DNA from: Bacillus sp. T3
GTDB taxonomy: Bacteria; Bacillota; Bacilli; Bacillales; Cytobacillaceae
Assembly: GCF_033449965.1 (NCBI RefSeq)
Contig: NZ_CP137761.1
Coordinates: 1-64,000 of the forward strand
DNA length: 64,000 nt
Direction of reading: 5' to 3'
The position numbers and the translations under genes are program-made. Positions 29,854-37,899 of this stretch are shown here, piece after piece. The first letter of the stretch is position 1; each line of letters begins with the position of its first letter. A model generated the notes under the pieces. It was given only the letters and a program-made list of their open reading frames with translations, did not search any database and was not told the origin of the DNA.

Positions 29854-30684
29854 TTATTTTTTACGACGACGTACAATAAATTTATCTGATTTGTTTTTCT
29901 TCTTACGAGTTTTGAATCCAAGAGTTGGTTTACCCCATGGAGACATTGGTGACTTACGTCCGATTGGTGAACGTCCTTCACCACCACCGTGTGGGTGATC
30001 GTTAGGGTTCATTACAGATCCACGAACAGTTGGGCGTTTACCTAACCAACGAGAACGACCTGCTTTACCAATGTTAATTAATTCGTGTTGCTCGTTACCA
30101 ACTTGACCGATTGTAGCACGGCAAGTAGCAAGAATCATACGAACTTCACCAGAATTCAAACGGACAAGAACGTATTTACCTTCTTTACCTAGAACCTGTG
30201 CGCTAGTTCCTGCAGAACGTACTAATTGTCCACCTTTACCAGGTTTTAACTCGATATTGTGGATAACTGTACCTACTGGAATGTTTGTTAATGGTAGTGC
30301 GTTTCCTACTTTAATGTCAGCCTCAGGACCAGACATTACCTCCATACCTACTACAAGGTTTTTTGGAGCTAAGATATAACGCTTTTCTCCATCTACATAA
30401 TTAATTAATGCGATGTTTGCAGAACGGTTTGGATCATACTCAACTGTAGCAACGCGTCCTGGAATGCCATCTTTATCACGTTTAAAATCAATGATACGGT
30501 ATTGACGCTTATGGCCGCCACCTTGATGACGAACTGTTAACTTACCTTGGTTATTACGGCCGCCTTTTCTCTTTAACGGTGCAAGTAGAGATTTTTCGGG
30601 TGTGCTAGTTGTGATTTCTGCGAAATCAGAAGTAGTCATACCACGACGACCATTAGAGGTAGGTTTATACTTTTTAATCGCCAT
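29854..30684 (-). CDS. rplB: 50S ribosomal protein L2
   Basis: A 276-residue protein needed for subunit joining and peptidyl-transferase integrity. MAIKKYKPTSNGRRGMTTSDF start and RGSVMNPNDHPHGGGEGRSPIG, which includes the conserved His, are diagnostic. It ends SDKFIVRRRKK. Confidence 0.98.
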   Translation of the reverse strand: MAIKKYKPTSNGRRGMTTSDFAEITTSTPEKSLLAPLKRKGGRNNQGKLTVRHQGGGHKRQYRIIDFKRDKDGIPGRVATVEYDPNRSANIALINYVDGEKRYILAPKNLVVGMEVMSGPEADIKVGNALPLTNIPVGTVIHNIELKPGKGGQLVRSAGTSAQVLGKEGKYVLVRLNSGEVRMILATCRATIGQVGNEQHELINIGKAGRSRWLGKRPTVRGSVMNPNDHPHGGGEGRSPIGRKSPMSPWGKPTLGFKTRKKKNKSDKFIVRRRKK

Positions 30685-30713
30685 TTTTTTCCCTCCTCTT
30701 CTAGTTATAGGAA

Positions 30714-30998
30714 TTAAACTTCAAAGAATTCGATTTCTTTGCTGTCTTGAGTTAATTTTACAATAGCTTTACGGCGTTTGTTAGTGTATCCACCAAACTT
30801 GCCCATACGCTTAAATTTGCCTTTGTAGTTCATAATGTTAACTTTCTCAACTTTAACGCCAAAGATTTCTTGGATAGCGTCTTTTACTTGAGTTTTATTA
30901 GCTCTTACGTCCACTTCAAAAGTGTACTTTTTCTCAGACATTGCTTCACTTGAAGCTTCAGTAATCACGGGGCGCTTAATGATATCGCGTGCATCCAT
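30714..30998 (-). CDS. rplW: 50S ribosomal protein L23
   Basis: A 94-residue protein at the tunnel exit, docking site for trigger factor and SRP. MDARDIIKRPVITEASSEAM and the end DSKEIEFFEV are typical. The start overlaps the rplD stop by one base. Confidence 0.98.
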   Translation of the reverse strand: MDARDIIKRPVITEASSEAMSEKKYTFEVDVRANKTQVKDAIQEIFGVKVEKVNIMNYKGKFKRMGKFGGYTNKRRKAIVKLTQDSKEIEFFEV

Positions 30999-31621
30999 TA
31001 TGCAAGCACCTCCTCTACTTTTTCAACCGCAGCTTTCGTCATGATTAATTTATCATGATTTAATACATCCAAAACATTAATACCGTTAGCAGTTACAACT
31101 GTTACACCTGGAATGTTACGAGCAGATAATGCTACATTTTCATCCAAATCAGCTGTTACAATTAACGCTTTAGATTCAACAGAAAGACCTTTAAGGACTT
31201 TAGTGAATTCTTTTGTTTTTGGTGCTTCGAAAGCTAGGTTTTCTAATACAAGAATGTTTTCAGCCAATACTTTAGAAGAAAGAGCTGACTTAATTGCTAA
31301 GCGACGTACTTTCTTCGGTAATTTATAGCTGTAGCTACGTGGAACAGGTCCAAATACTGTACCACCACCGCGCCATTGTGGAGAACGAATCGAACCTTGA
31401 CGTGCACGACCAGTTCCTTTTTGACGCCACGGTTTACGACCACCGCCGGCTACTTCAGAACGAATTTTTGTTTTATGAGTTCCTTGACGTAAAGAAGCTC
31501 TTTGCATGATGACAGCTTCAAATAACACATGGTTATTTGGCTCAATACCAAATACTGAATCATTAAGTTCGATTTCACCAACTTGTGATCCGCTTTGGTT
31601 AAATAACGCTACTTTCGGCAT
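30998..31621 (-). CDS. rplD: 50S ribosomal protein L4
   Basis: A 207-residue protein whose loop WRQKGTGRARQGSIRSPQWR constricts the exit tunnel. The loop looks wild type, with no macrolide-resistance change that I can see. The start MPKVALFNQSGSQVGEIELND and length equal the Bacillus protein. In B. subtilis as elsewhere it precedes rplW. Confidence 0.98.
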   Translation of the reverse strand: MPKVALFNQSGSQVGEIELNDSVFGIEPNNHVLFEAVIMQRASLRQGTHKTKIRSEVAGGGRKPWRQKGTGRARQGSIRSPQWRGGGTVFGPVPRSYSYKLPKKVRRLAIKSALSSKVLAENILVLENLAFEAPKTKEFTKVLKGLSVESKALIVTADLDENVALSARNIPGVTVVTANGINVLDVLNHDKLIMTKAAVEKVEEVLA

Positions 31622-31648
31622 TGTATTTCCTCCTTTCTGCGTGAATTA

Positions 31649-32275
31649 CTATGCTTTTACCGCACTTTTAATTTTAAGTAATGCTTTTTTAGCACCAGGT
31701 ACGTTACCTTTGATTAAAAGTAAGTTACGTTCAGCATCAACTTTCACGATCTGTAGGTTTTGAACTGTAACTTGCTCTCCACCCATACGTCCTGCTAACT
31801 TTTTCCCTTTAAATACGCGGTTTGGAGCAACAGGTCCCATTGAACCTGGACGACGATGGTAACGAGAACCGTGAGCCATAGGGCCGCGAGATTGTCCGTG
31901 GCGTTTGATAACACCTTGGAAACCTTTACCTTTAGAGATTCCTGTTACATCAACGATTTCGCCTTCTGCGAAAATATCAACTTTGACTTCCTGACCAACC
32001 TGATACTCACCTAAGTTTACACCACGTAATTCGCGGATGAAGCGCTTAGGAGCAGTATTTGCTTTGTTAACATGGCCTTTTTCCGGCTTGTTCGCAAGCT
32101 TTTCACGCTTATCTTCAAAACCTAATTGAACAGATTCATACCCGTCTGTTTCAACAGATTTTACTTGAAGTACCACGTTACCAGCAGCTTGAACAACTGT
32201 TACTGGAATAAGATCTCCATTTTCAGCAAAAACTTGAGTCATACCGATTTTTCTTCCTAAGATTCCTTTGGTCAT
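31649..32275 (-). CDS. rplC: 50S ribosomal protein L3
   Basis: A 208-residue early-assembly protein that reaches the peptidyl-transferase centre. MTKGILGRKIGMTQVFAENGDLIPVTVV and RHGQSRGPMAHGSRYHRRPGS are diagnostic. Start 32275 (family start) is preferred to an upstream in-frame start at 32302. 37 bp separate it from rpsJ. Confidence 0.98.
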   Translation of the reverse strand: MTKGILGRKIGMTQVFAENGDLIPVTVVQAAGNVVLQVKSVETDGYESVQLGFEDKREKLANKPEKGHVNKANTAPKRFIRELRGVNLGEYQVGQEVKVDIFAEGEIVDVTGISKGKGFQGVIKRHGQSRGPMAHGSRYHRRPGSMGPVAPNRVFKGKKLAGRMGGEQVTVQNLQIVKVDAERNLLLIKGNVPGAKKALLKIKSAVKA

Positions 32276-32312
32276 TATAGTCACACCTCCTGTTTTCTTC
32301 ATTATTTATTCA

Positions 32313-32621
32313 TTATAATTTGATTTCGATGTCCACACCTGATGGTAAATCCAAACGCATTAATGAATCAACCGTTTGTGGTGTTGGGTTAATGATATCG
32401 ATTAAACGCTTATGAGTACGCATCTCGAATTGTTCACGAGAATCTTTGTACTTATGCACCGCACGTAAGATTGTGTAAATTGACTTTTCAGTTGGAAGCG
32501 GAATCGGACCAGATACAGCTGCACCAGAACGTTTTGCCGTTTCAACAATCTTTTCAGCAGATTGATCAAGAATTCTGTGATCATAAGCCTTTAAACGAAT
32601 ACGAATTTTTTGTTTTGCCAT
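32313..32621 (-). CDS. rpsJ: 30S ribosomal protein S10 (NusE)
   Basis: A 102-residue protein, first gene of the S10 operon. MAKQKIRIRLKAYDHRILDQSAEKIVETAKRSG and the end LDLPSGVDIEIKL are standard. S10 also acts as NusE in rRNA antitermination with NusB and boxA, which links it to the rrn leader. It has its own promoter and a 200-nt leader. Confidence 0.98.
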   Translation of the reverse strand: MAKQKIRIRLKAYDHRILDQSAEKIVETAKRSGAAVSGPIPLPTEKSIYTILRAVHKYKDSREQFEMRTHKRLIDIINPTPQTVDSLMRLDLPSGVDIEIKL

Positions 32622-32815
32622 TATTTTCCCTCCTTTTCGCCTATTTTAAGATAGACATTCTCCGCGAAAATTTCCCACACACTCGCCATGGCAAAGCGGC
32701 CGGGTGTGTCAGCAACCTTCCGCATCATCGCAGTCGAAGACCAACATTGTCTATTATACCGAAAACAAAAAGAGAAAGCAACATGTTTTTAAATCTCTTT
32801 AAGTCCAGCACACTT
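32622..32815 (-). promoter_or_regulatory. S10 operon leader
   Basis: About 200 nt between the predicted start and rpsJ hold no gene. A hairpin with CACACCCGGC and the AGTGTGTGG arms spans about 32665-32710. The region may carry autoregulatory structure; no specific class is recognised. Confidence 0.45.
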
Positions 32816-32820
32816 TTATT

Positions 32821-32849
32821 ATTATAACGACCTGTAACGAAGAAATCAA
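32821..32849 (-). promoter_or_regulatory. sigma-A promoter of the S10 operon
   Basis: Minus strand: TTGATT (32849-32844), 17-nt spacer, TATAAT (32826-32821), a perfect -10 box. It drives rpsJ and the following ribosomal genes. Confidence 0.88.
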
Positions 32850-32891
32850 GTCTGAATTATTACTGCCAATTATTACTCTATATTATAGAAA

Positions 32892-32929
32892 TAAAAAAAG
32901 CAGATGGGTCGTCACCCACCTGCTTCTTT
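32892..32929 (-). terminator. terminator of tuf
   Basis: Minus strand: AAGCAG-GTGGGT-GACG-ACCCAT-CTGCTT followed by TTTTT. It separates the str operon from the S10 operon. Confidence 0.9.
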
Positions 32930-32943
32930 ATTTAGTCCAAAGA

Positions 32944-34131
32944 CTACGCCATGATTTTAGCAACTGATCCAGCGCCTACTGTACGGCCACCTTCACGAAT
33001 TGAGAACTTAGTTCCTTCTTCAACAGCGATAGGAGCAATAAGTTCAACTGTCATTTCGATGTTATCACCAGGCATAACCATTTCTACGCCTTCTGGAAGA
33101 TTACAAATACCAGTAATATCAGAAGTACGGAAATAGAATTGTGGACGGTAGTTTGTGAAGAATGGAGTATGACGTCCACCTTCTTCTTTAGATAAAACGT
33201 AAACTTGTGCAGTGAACTTTGTATGTGGGTTGATTGTTTTTGGCTTAGCCAAAACTTGTCCACGTTCGATTTCTTCACGAGCAACCCCACGAAGAAGTGC
33301 ACCGATGTTGTCTCCAGCTTCTGCATAATCAAGAAGCTTACGGAACATTTCAACACCTGTTACAGTAGTAGATTTAGGCTCTTCAGTGAAACCTACGATT
33401 TCAACTACGTCACCAACTTTAACTACACCACGCTCAACACGTCCTGTAGCAACAGTTCCACGACCAGTGATTGAAAATACATCCTCAACTGGCATCATGA
33501 ATGGCTTTTCAGTATCACGAGCTGGAGTTGGAATATATTCATCAACAGCAGCCATAAGTTCATTTACTTTTTCTTCCCATTCTGGTTCGCCTTCAAGAGC
33601 TTTTAATGCAGAACCTTTGATTACAGGAATGTCATCGCCTGGGAAGTCGTATTCAGATAGTAGATCACGGATTTCCATTTCTACTAATTCAAGTAACTCT
33701 TCGTCGTCAACCATGTCACACTTGTTCATGAATACAACAAGGTATGGTACACCTACTTGACGAGAAAGAAGGATGTGCTCACGAGTTTGTGGCATTGGGC
33801 CGTCAGCAGCAGATACTACTAAGATACCGCCATCCATTTGTGCAGCTCCAGTGATCATGTTTTTAACATAGTCAGCATGTCCTGGGCAGTCAACGTGTGC
33901 ATAGTGACGAGTTGCAGTTTCATATTCTACGTGTGCAGTAGAGATTGTGATACCACGTTCTCTTTCTTCTGGTGCACCATCGATTTGATCGTATGCACGA
34001 GCTTCTGCTCCACCTACTTTTGCAAGTACAGATGTGATTGCAGCTGTTAAAGTTGTTTTACCATGGTCAACGTGTCCGATTGTACCAATGTTAACGTGTG
34101 GCTTAGAACGGTCGAATTTAGCTTTTGCCAT
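32944..34131 (-). CDS. tuf: elongation factor Tu
   Basis: A 395-residue GTPase that brings aminoacyl-tRNA to the ribosome. G1 GHVDHGKTT, G3 DCPGHADYVKNMITGAAQMD with catalytic His, G4 NKCDMVD. Domains 2 and 3 are intact, ending GAGSVAKIMA. Start MAKAKFDRSKPHVNIGTIGH at 34131 behind AGGAGG. It has its own promoter overlapping the end of fusA plus a striking hairpin in its leader. Confidence 0.99.
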   Translation of the reverse strand: MAKAKFDRSKPHVNIGTIGHVDHGKTTLTAAITSVLAKVGGAEARAYDQIDGAPEERERGITISTAHVEYETATRHYAHVDCPGHADYVKNMITGAAQMDGGILVVSAADGPMPQTREHILLSRQVGVPYLVVFMNKCDMVDDEELLELVEMEIRDLLSEYDFPGDDIPVIKGSALKALEGEPEWEEKVNELMAAVDEYIPTPARDTEKPFMMPVEDVFSITGRGTVATGRVERGVVKVGDVVEIVGFTEEPKSTTVTGVEMFRKLLDYAEAGDNIGALLRGVAREEIERGQVLAKPKTINPHTKFTAQVYVLSKEEGGRHTPFFTNYRPQFYFRTSDITGICNLPEGVEMVMPGDNIEMTVELIAPIAVEEGTKFSIREGGRTVGAGSVAKIMA

Positions 34132-34181
34132 TTTAGGAAATCCTCCTTTGATTTTAAAAAAATAAGTTAAGTATATGTGGG

Positions 34182-34215
34182 TATATGAAGATAGATTGAA
34201 GTCTATCTTCATATA
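34182..34215 (-). other. perfect 14-bp hairpin in the tuf 5' untranslated region
   Basis: Positions 34182-34195 pair perfectly with 34202-34215 around a 6-nt loop (arm TATATGAAGATAGA). No T-run follows directly, so it is not a standard terminator. It lies downstream of the predicted tuf start, about 50 nt before the ATG. Confidence 0.8.
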
Positions 34216-34235
34216 TTCCAAAGCTTACACTAGTA

Positions 34236-34264
34236 TTTATACTTGATTAAAGGGGTAAAATCAA
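34236..34264 (-). promoter_or_regulatory. sigma-A promoter of tuf
   Basis: Minus strand: TTGATT (34264-34259), 17-nt spacer, TATAAA (34241-34236). The -35 box directly abuts the fusA stop codon (TAA at 34267-34265). Confidence 0.8.
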
Positions 34265-36343
34265 TTACTCACCTTTATTTTTTTTGATGATTTCTTCAGA
34301 GATTGACTTTGGTACCTCTTCGTAATGGTCGAAGTGCATTGAGAACACTCCACGTCCTTGAGTGCTTGAACGCAAAGCAGTTGCGTAACCAAACATTTCA
34401 GATAGTGGAACCATAGAACGAACTACCTGAGCATTACCACGAGCTTCCATACCTTCGACGCGGCCGCGACGAGCAGTGATTTGACCCATGATATCTCCAA
34501 GATAATCTTCAGGAATAACAACTTCAACTCTCATAACTGGTTCAAGGATTACAGGGCTACATTTTGAAGCAGCATTTTTAAGAGCCATTGAAGCGGCAAT
34601 TTTAAACGCCATTTCACTTGAGTCAACATCATGGTATGAACCATCAAATAGTCTAGCCTTGATGTCTACAAGTGGATAACCAGCAAGTACTCCTCGATCA
34701 AGCGCATCTTCAAGACCTGCTTGAACCGCTGGGATGTATTCACGAGGAACAACCCCACCGACGATACCATTTATAAATTCAAACCCTTTACCTTCGTCAT
34801 TAGGTGAGAACTCAATCCATACATGTCCGTACTGACCACGTCCACCAGATTGACGAGCGAATTTCCCTTCAACGTTTGCAGAAGAACGGAATGTTTCACG
34901 GTAAGCAACCTGAGGTGCACCTACGTTTGCTTCTACTTTGAACTCGCGACGCATACGGTCAACGATGATATCAAGGTGAAGTTCTCCCATACCTGCAATG
35001 ATAACTTGTCCAGTTTCCTGGTCAGTGTGTGCACGGAAAGTTGGGTCTTCTTCTTGAAGCTTTTGTAAAGCTGTTGTCATTTTGTCTTGGTCAGCTTTAG
35101 ATTTAGGTTCAACAGAAAGTTGAATAACAGGTTCTGGGAACTGCATAGATTCTAAGATTACTGGAGCTTTATCATCACATAAAGTATCACCAGTAGTAGT
35201 ATCTTTTAAACCTACAGCTGCAGCAATATCCCCTGCATGTACTTCTGAGATTTCTTGACGGCTGTTCGCATGCATTTGCAGGATACGACCGATACGCTCG
35301 CGCTTCCCTTTAGTAGAGTTTTGAACATATGATCCAGAGCTTAATGTACCTGAGTACACACGGAAGAATGTCAATTTCCCTACATACGGGTCAGTCATAA
35401 CTTTAAATGCAAGTGCTGAGAAAGGCTCGCTGTCGTCAGAATGACGTTCAACTTCTTCATCTGTATCTGGTAGAGTACCTTTGATAGCAGGTACATCTAA
35501 TGGAGATGGAAGATAGTCAATAACAGCATCAAGCATTAATTGAACACCTTTGTTTTTAAATGCTGATCCACAGATAACTGGGTAAAACTCAACATTTGTA
35601 GTACCTTTACGGATACCAGCTTTCAGCTCTTCAATGCTGATTTCTTCTCCGCCAAGATATTTTTCCATTAATTCTTCATCAAGCTCAGCTACTGCTTCAA
35701 CCAACTTTTCACGGTATTCTGTAGCTAAATCTTGATGTTCTTCTGGAATTTCACGAATTTCAATATCAGTTCCAAGATCATTACTGTAGAAATGAGCTTT
35801 CATTTCTACTAAGTCAATGATAGCTTCGAACTCATCTTCAGCACCGATTGGTAATTGGATCGGGTGCGCATTCGCTTGAAGACGGTCATGAATAGTTTTT
35901 ACAGAATACAAGAAATCCGCACCGATTTTATCCATTTTGTTAACGAATACTACACGGGGAACTCCATAAGTTGTTGCTTGACGCCAAACAGTTTCTGTTT
36001 GTGGCTCAACCCCAGATTGAGCATCAAGAACTGCTACCGCACCATCTAGTACACGAAGTGAACGTTCAACCTCAACAGTGAAGTCTACGTGTCCTGGTGT
36101 GTCGATGATGTTTACGCGATGACCCTTCCACTGTGCAGTTGTTGCTGCAGAAGTGATTGTGATACCACGTTCTTGTTCTTGCTCCATCCAGTCCATTTGC
36201 GAGGCACCTTCATGAGTTTCACCAATCTTATGAATACGACCAGTATAATAAAGGACACGCTCAGTAGTGGTTGTTTTACCGGCATCAATGTGAGCCATGA
36301 TTCCGATATTACGAGTATTTTCCAAGGAGAACTCTCTAGCCAT
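34265..36343 (-). CDS. fusA: elongation factor G
   Basis: A 692-residue translocase GTPase. G1 AHIDAGKTTT, G2/G3 with IDTPGHVDFT, G4 NKMDKIGAD. Domains II to V follow, including the SGGRGQYGHVWIEF segment of domain IV and GYATALRSSTQGRG of domain V. Length equals B. subtilis EF-G. It lies 49 bp after rpsG and just before the tuf promoter. No fusidic-acid change could be judged by eye. Confidence 0.99.
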   Translation of the reverse strand: MAREFSLENTRNIGIMAHIDAGKTTTTERVLYYTGRIHKIGETHEGASQMDWMEQEQERGITITSAATTAQWKGHRVNIIDTPGHVDFTVEVERSLRVLDGAVAVLDAQSGVEPQTETVWRQATTYGVPRVVFVNKMDKIGADFLYSVKTIHDRLQANAHPIQLPIGAEDEFEAIIDLVEMKAHFYSNDLGTDIEIREIPEEHQDLATEYREKLVEAVAELDEELMEKYLGGEEISIEELKAGIRKGTTNVEFYPVICGSAFKNKGVQLMLDAVIDYLPSPLDVPAIKGTLPDTDEEVERHSDDSEPFSALAFKVMTDPYVGKLTFFRVYSGTLSSGSYVQNSTKGKRERIGRILQMHANSRQEISEVHAGDIAAAVGLKDTTTGDTLCDDKAPVILESMQFPEPVIQLSVEPKSKADQDKMTTALQKLQEEDPTFRAHTDQETGQVIIAGMGELHLDIIVDRMRREFKVEANVGAPQVAYRETFRSSANVEGKFARQSGGRGQYGHVWIEFSPNDEGKGFEFINGIVGGVVPREYIPAVQAGLEDALDRGVLAGYPLVDIKARLFDGSYHDVDSSEMAFKIAASMALKNAASKCSPVILEPVMRVEVVIPEDYLGDIMGQITARRGRVEGMEARGNAQVVRSMVPLSEMFGYATALRSSTQGRGVFSMHFDHYEEVPKSISEEIIKKNKGE

Positions 36344-36391
36344 TTGGTCTATCTCCTTCCATGTATGAGTGTATTAGATTTGAAGGTTAGA

Positions 36392-36862
36392 TTACCAACG
36401 ATAGTGAGCAAACGCTTTGTTTGCTTCAGCCATTTTATGAGTATCTTCACGCTTCTTAACAGATGCTCCTGTTGCATTAGCTGCATCAAGAATTTCATTT
36501 GCTAAACGTTGTTCCATAGTTTTCTCACCGCGAAGACGAGAATAGTTAACTAACCAACGAAGACCAAGAGTTGTACGACGATCAGGGCGTACCTCCACTG
36601 GAACTTGGTAGTTAGCACCACCCACACGGCGTGCTCTTACTTCTAGTACTGGCATGATGTTTTTAAGTGCTTGTTCAAACACTTCCATCGGCTCTTTGCC
36701 AGAGCGTTCACGAATAATATCAAACGCAGAGTAAAGAATTTCTTGAGATTTACCTCTTTTACCGTCGATCATCATTTTGTTGATCAAACGAGTTACAAGC
36801 TTTGAGTTGTAAAGCGGATCTGGTAAAACGTCTCTTTTTGCTACTGGACCTTTACGTGGCAT
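36392..36862 (-). CDS. rpsG: 30S ribosomal protein S7
   Basis: A 156-residue 16S 3'-domain organiser. MPRKGPVAKRDVLPDPLYNSKLVTRLINKMM and the end HKMAEANKAFAHYRW are diagnostic. Start 36862 behind AGGAGG; the upstream in-frame codons are not conserved. 40 bp after rpsL. Confidence 0.98.
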   Translation of the reverse strand: MPRKGPVAKRDVLPDPLYNSKLVTRLINKMMIDGKRGKSQEILYSAFDIIRERSGKEPMEVFEQALKNIMPVLEVRARRVGGANYQVPVEVRPDRRTTLGLRWLVNYSRLRGEKTMEQRLANEILDAANATGASVKKREDTHKMAEANKAFAHYRW

Positions 36863-36902
36863 ATTTTTTCCTCCTTTCAAAGAAGCTACTATTTAAATTA
36901 GA

Positions 36903-37325
36903 TTATTTTTTCGGTGCTTTTGGTCTCTTAGTTCCGTACTTAGAACGACCTTGCATACGACCGTTAACTCCAGCTGTATCAAGTGCTCCACGAACGATGT
37001 GGTAACGTACCCCAGGTAAGTCCTTTACACGTCCGCCACGGATAAGTACAACACTATGTTCTTGTAGGTTGTGTCCAATCCCAGGAATGTAAGCTGTTAC
37101 CTCGATACCGTTTGTTAAACGAACACGCGCATATTTACGTAATGCAGAGTTCGGTTTTTTCGGTGTCATAGTACCAACACGTGTACATACTCCACGTTTT
37201 TGAGGTGAAGATACGTCTGTTTGTGATTTCTTAAAGCTGTTATAACCTTTGTTTAGTGCAGGTGATTTTGACTTTTCCTCTTTAGATTGACGAGGTTTAC
37301 GCACTAATTGATTAATTGTAGGCAT
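36903..37325 (-). CDS. rpsL: 30S ribosomal protein S12
   Basis: A 140-residue decoding-centre protein. MPTINQLVRKPRQSKEEKSKSP start, TMTPKKPNSALRKYARVRL with the wild-type lysine that streptomycin resistance changes, and GGRVKDLPGVRYHIVRG. Start 37325 is chosen over 37364 on family length. The C-terminus NGRMQGRSKYGTKRPKAPKK is normal. Confidence 0.98.
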   Translation of the reverse strand: MPTINQLVRKPRQSKEEKSKSPALNKGYNSFKKSQTDVSSPQKRGVCTRVGTMTPKKPNSALRKYARVRLTNGIEVTAYIPGIGHNLQEHSVVLIRGGRVKDLPGVRYHIVRGALDTAGVNGRMQGRSKYGTKRPKAPKK

Positions 37326-37426
37326 GTTTTTTCCTCCCTTCATTTTTTGTGTAAGCCCACACATCCAGGTGGTTCAATTTTTTGCAAAAACAAAGTTTTT
37401 GCAGATATATTCTACAAAAACAGTTT

Positions 37427-37675
37427 TTAACGAGTAATAGCTACAGCTGCAGCTCCAACATCTATCTTACATGCTTTTCCGAGTTTTTTCATCGAATCTA
37501 CATAAGAAACCGGCACGTTTTCTTCCCTTGCTGTTTGTTCAACTTTTGCGATCACTTTTTGATCGGCATCGGTCGCAATAACAAGTTCAATCACAACACC
37601 TGATTTTAGAGCTTTAACTGCTTGTTTTGTACCTATAATGACGTGACCAGCCTGTAATACTTTTTCATAAGACAT
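37427..37675 (-). CDS. rplGB: L7Ae-family ribosomal protein / K-turn RNA-binding protein
   Basis: An 82-residue L7Ae/L30e-type protein: MSYEKVLQAGHVIIGTKQAVKALKSGVV, VIATDADQKVIAKV and GAAAVAITR. The B. subtilis homologue YbxF binds kink-turn RNA and associates with ribosomes. It is the first gene of the str operon, behind its own promoter at 37721-37749. Confidence 0.93.
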   Translation of the reverse strand: MSYEKVLQAGHVIIGTKQAVKALKSGVVIELVIATDADQKVIAKVEQTAREENVPVSYVDSMKKLGKACKIDVGAAAVAITR

Positions 37676-37720
37676 CGTTCATATCCTCCAAAGTATCAGG
37701 TAAATAGGAGCACCTTTGAT

Positions 37721-37749
37721 ATATTAACACCTTAGAATTGCAATGTCAA
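37721..37749 (-). promoter_or_regulatory. sigma-A promoter of rplGB-rpsL-rpsG-fusA
   Basis: Minus strand: TTGACA (37749-37744), 17-nt spacer, TAATAT (37726-37721). About 45 nt from the rplGB start. Confidence 0.85.
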
Positions 37750-37807
37750 CATGTCGCTAAATATTTTATTTTGTAAAAAATGTATTTATCGACCTTGATA
37801 TTTGAAA

Positions 37808-37856
37808 CAAATCACAAGCGCCATGTAACGAAGATCGTCGCCTGGCGCTTGCGTAT
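37808..37856 (-). terminator. hairpin after rpoC, possible weak terminator
   Basis: Minus strand: GCAAGCGCCA ... TGGCGCTTG with an inner GACGATCTTCG stem. A weak T-rich tail (GTGATTTGTTTC) follows. It may reduce read-through from rpoC into rplGB. Confidence 0.55.
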
Positions 37857-37899
37857 GTTATTTCAAATCATCTAACCTTATAACTTGGTAAAAGATTAA

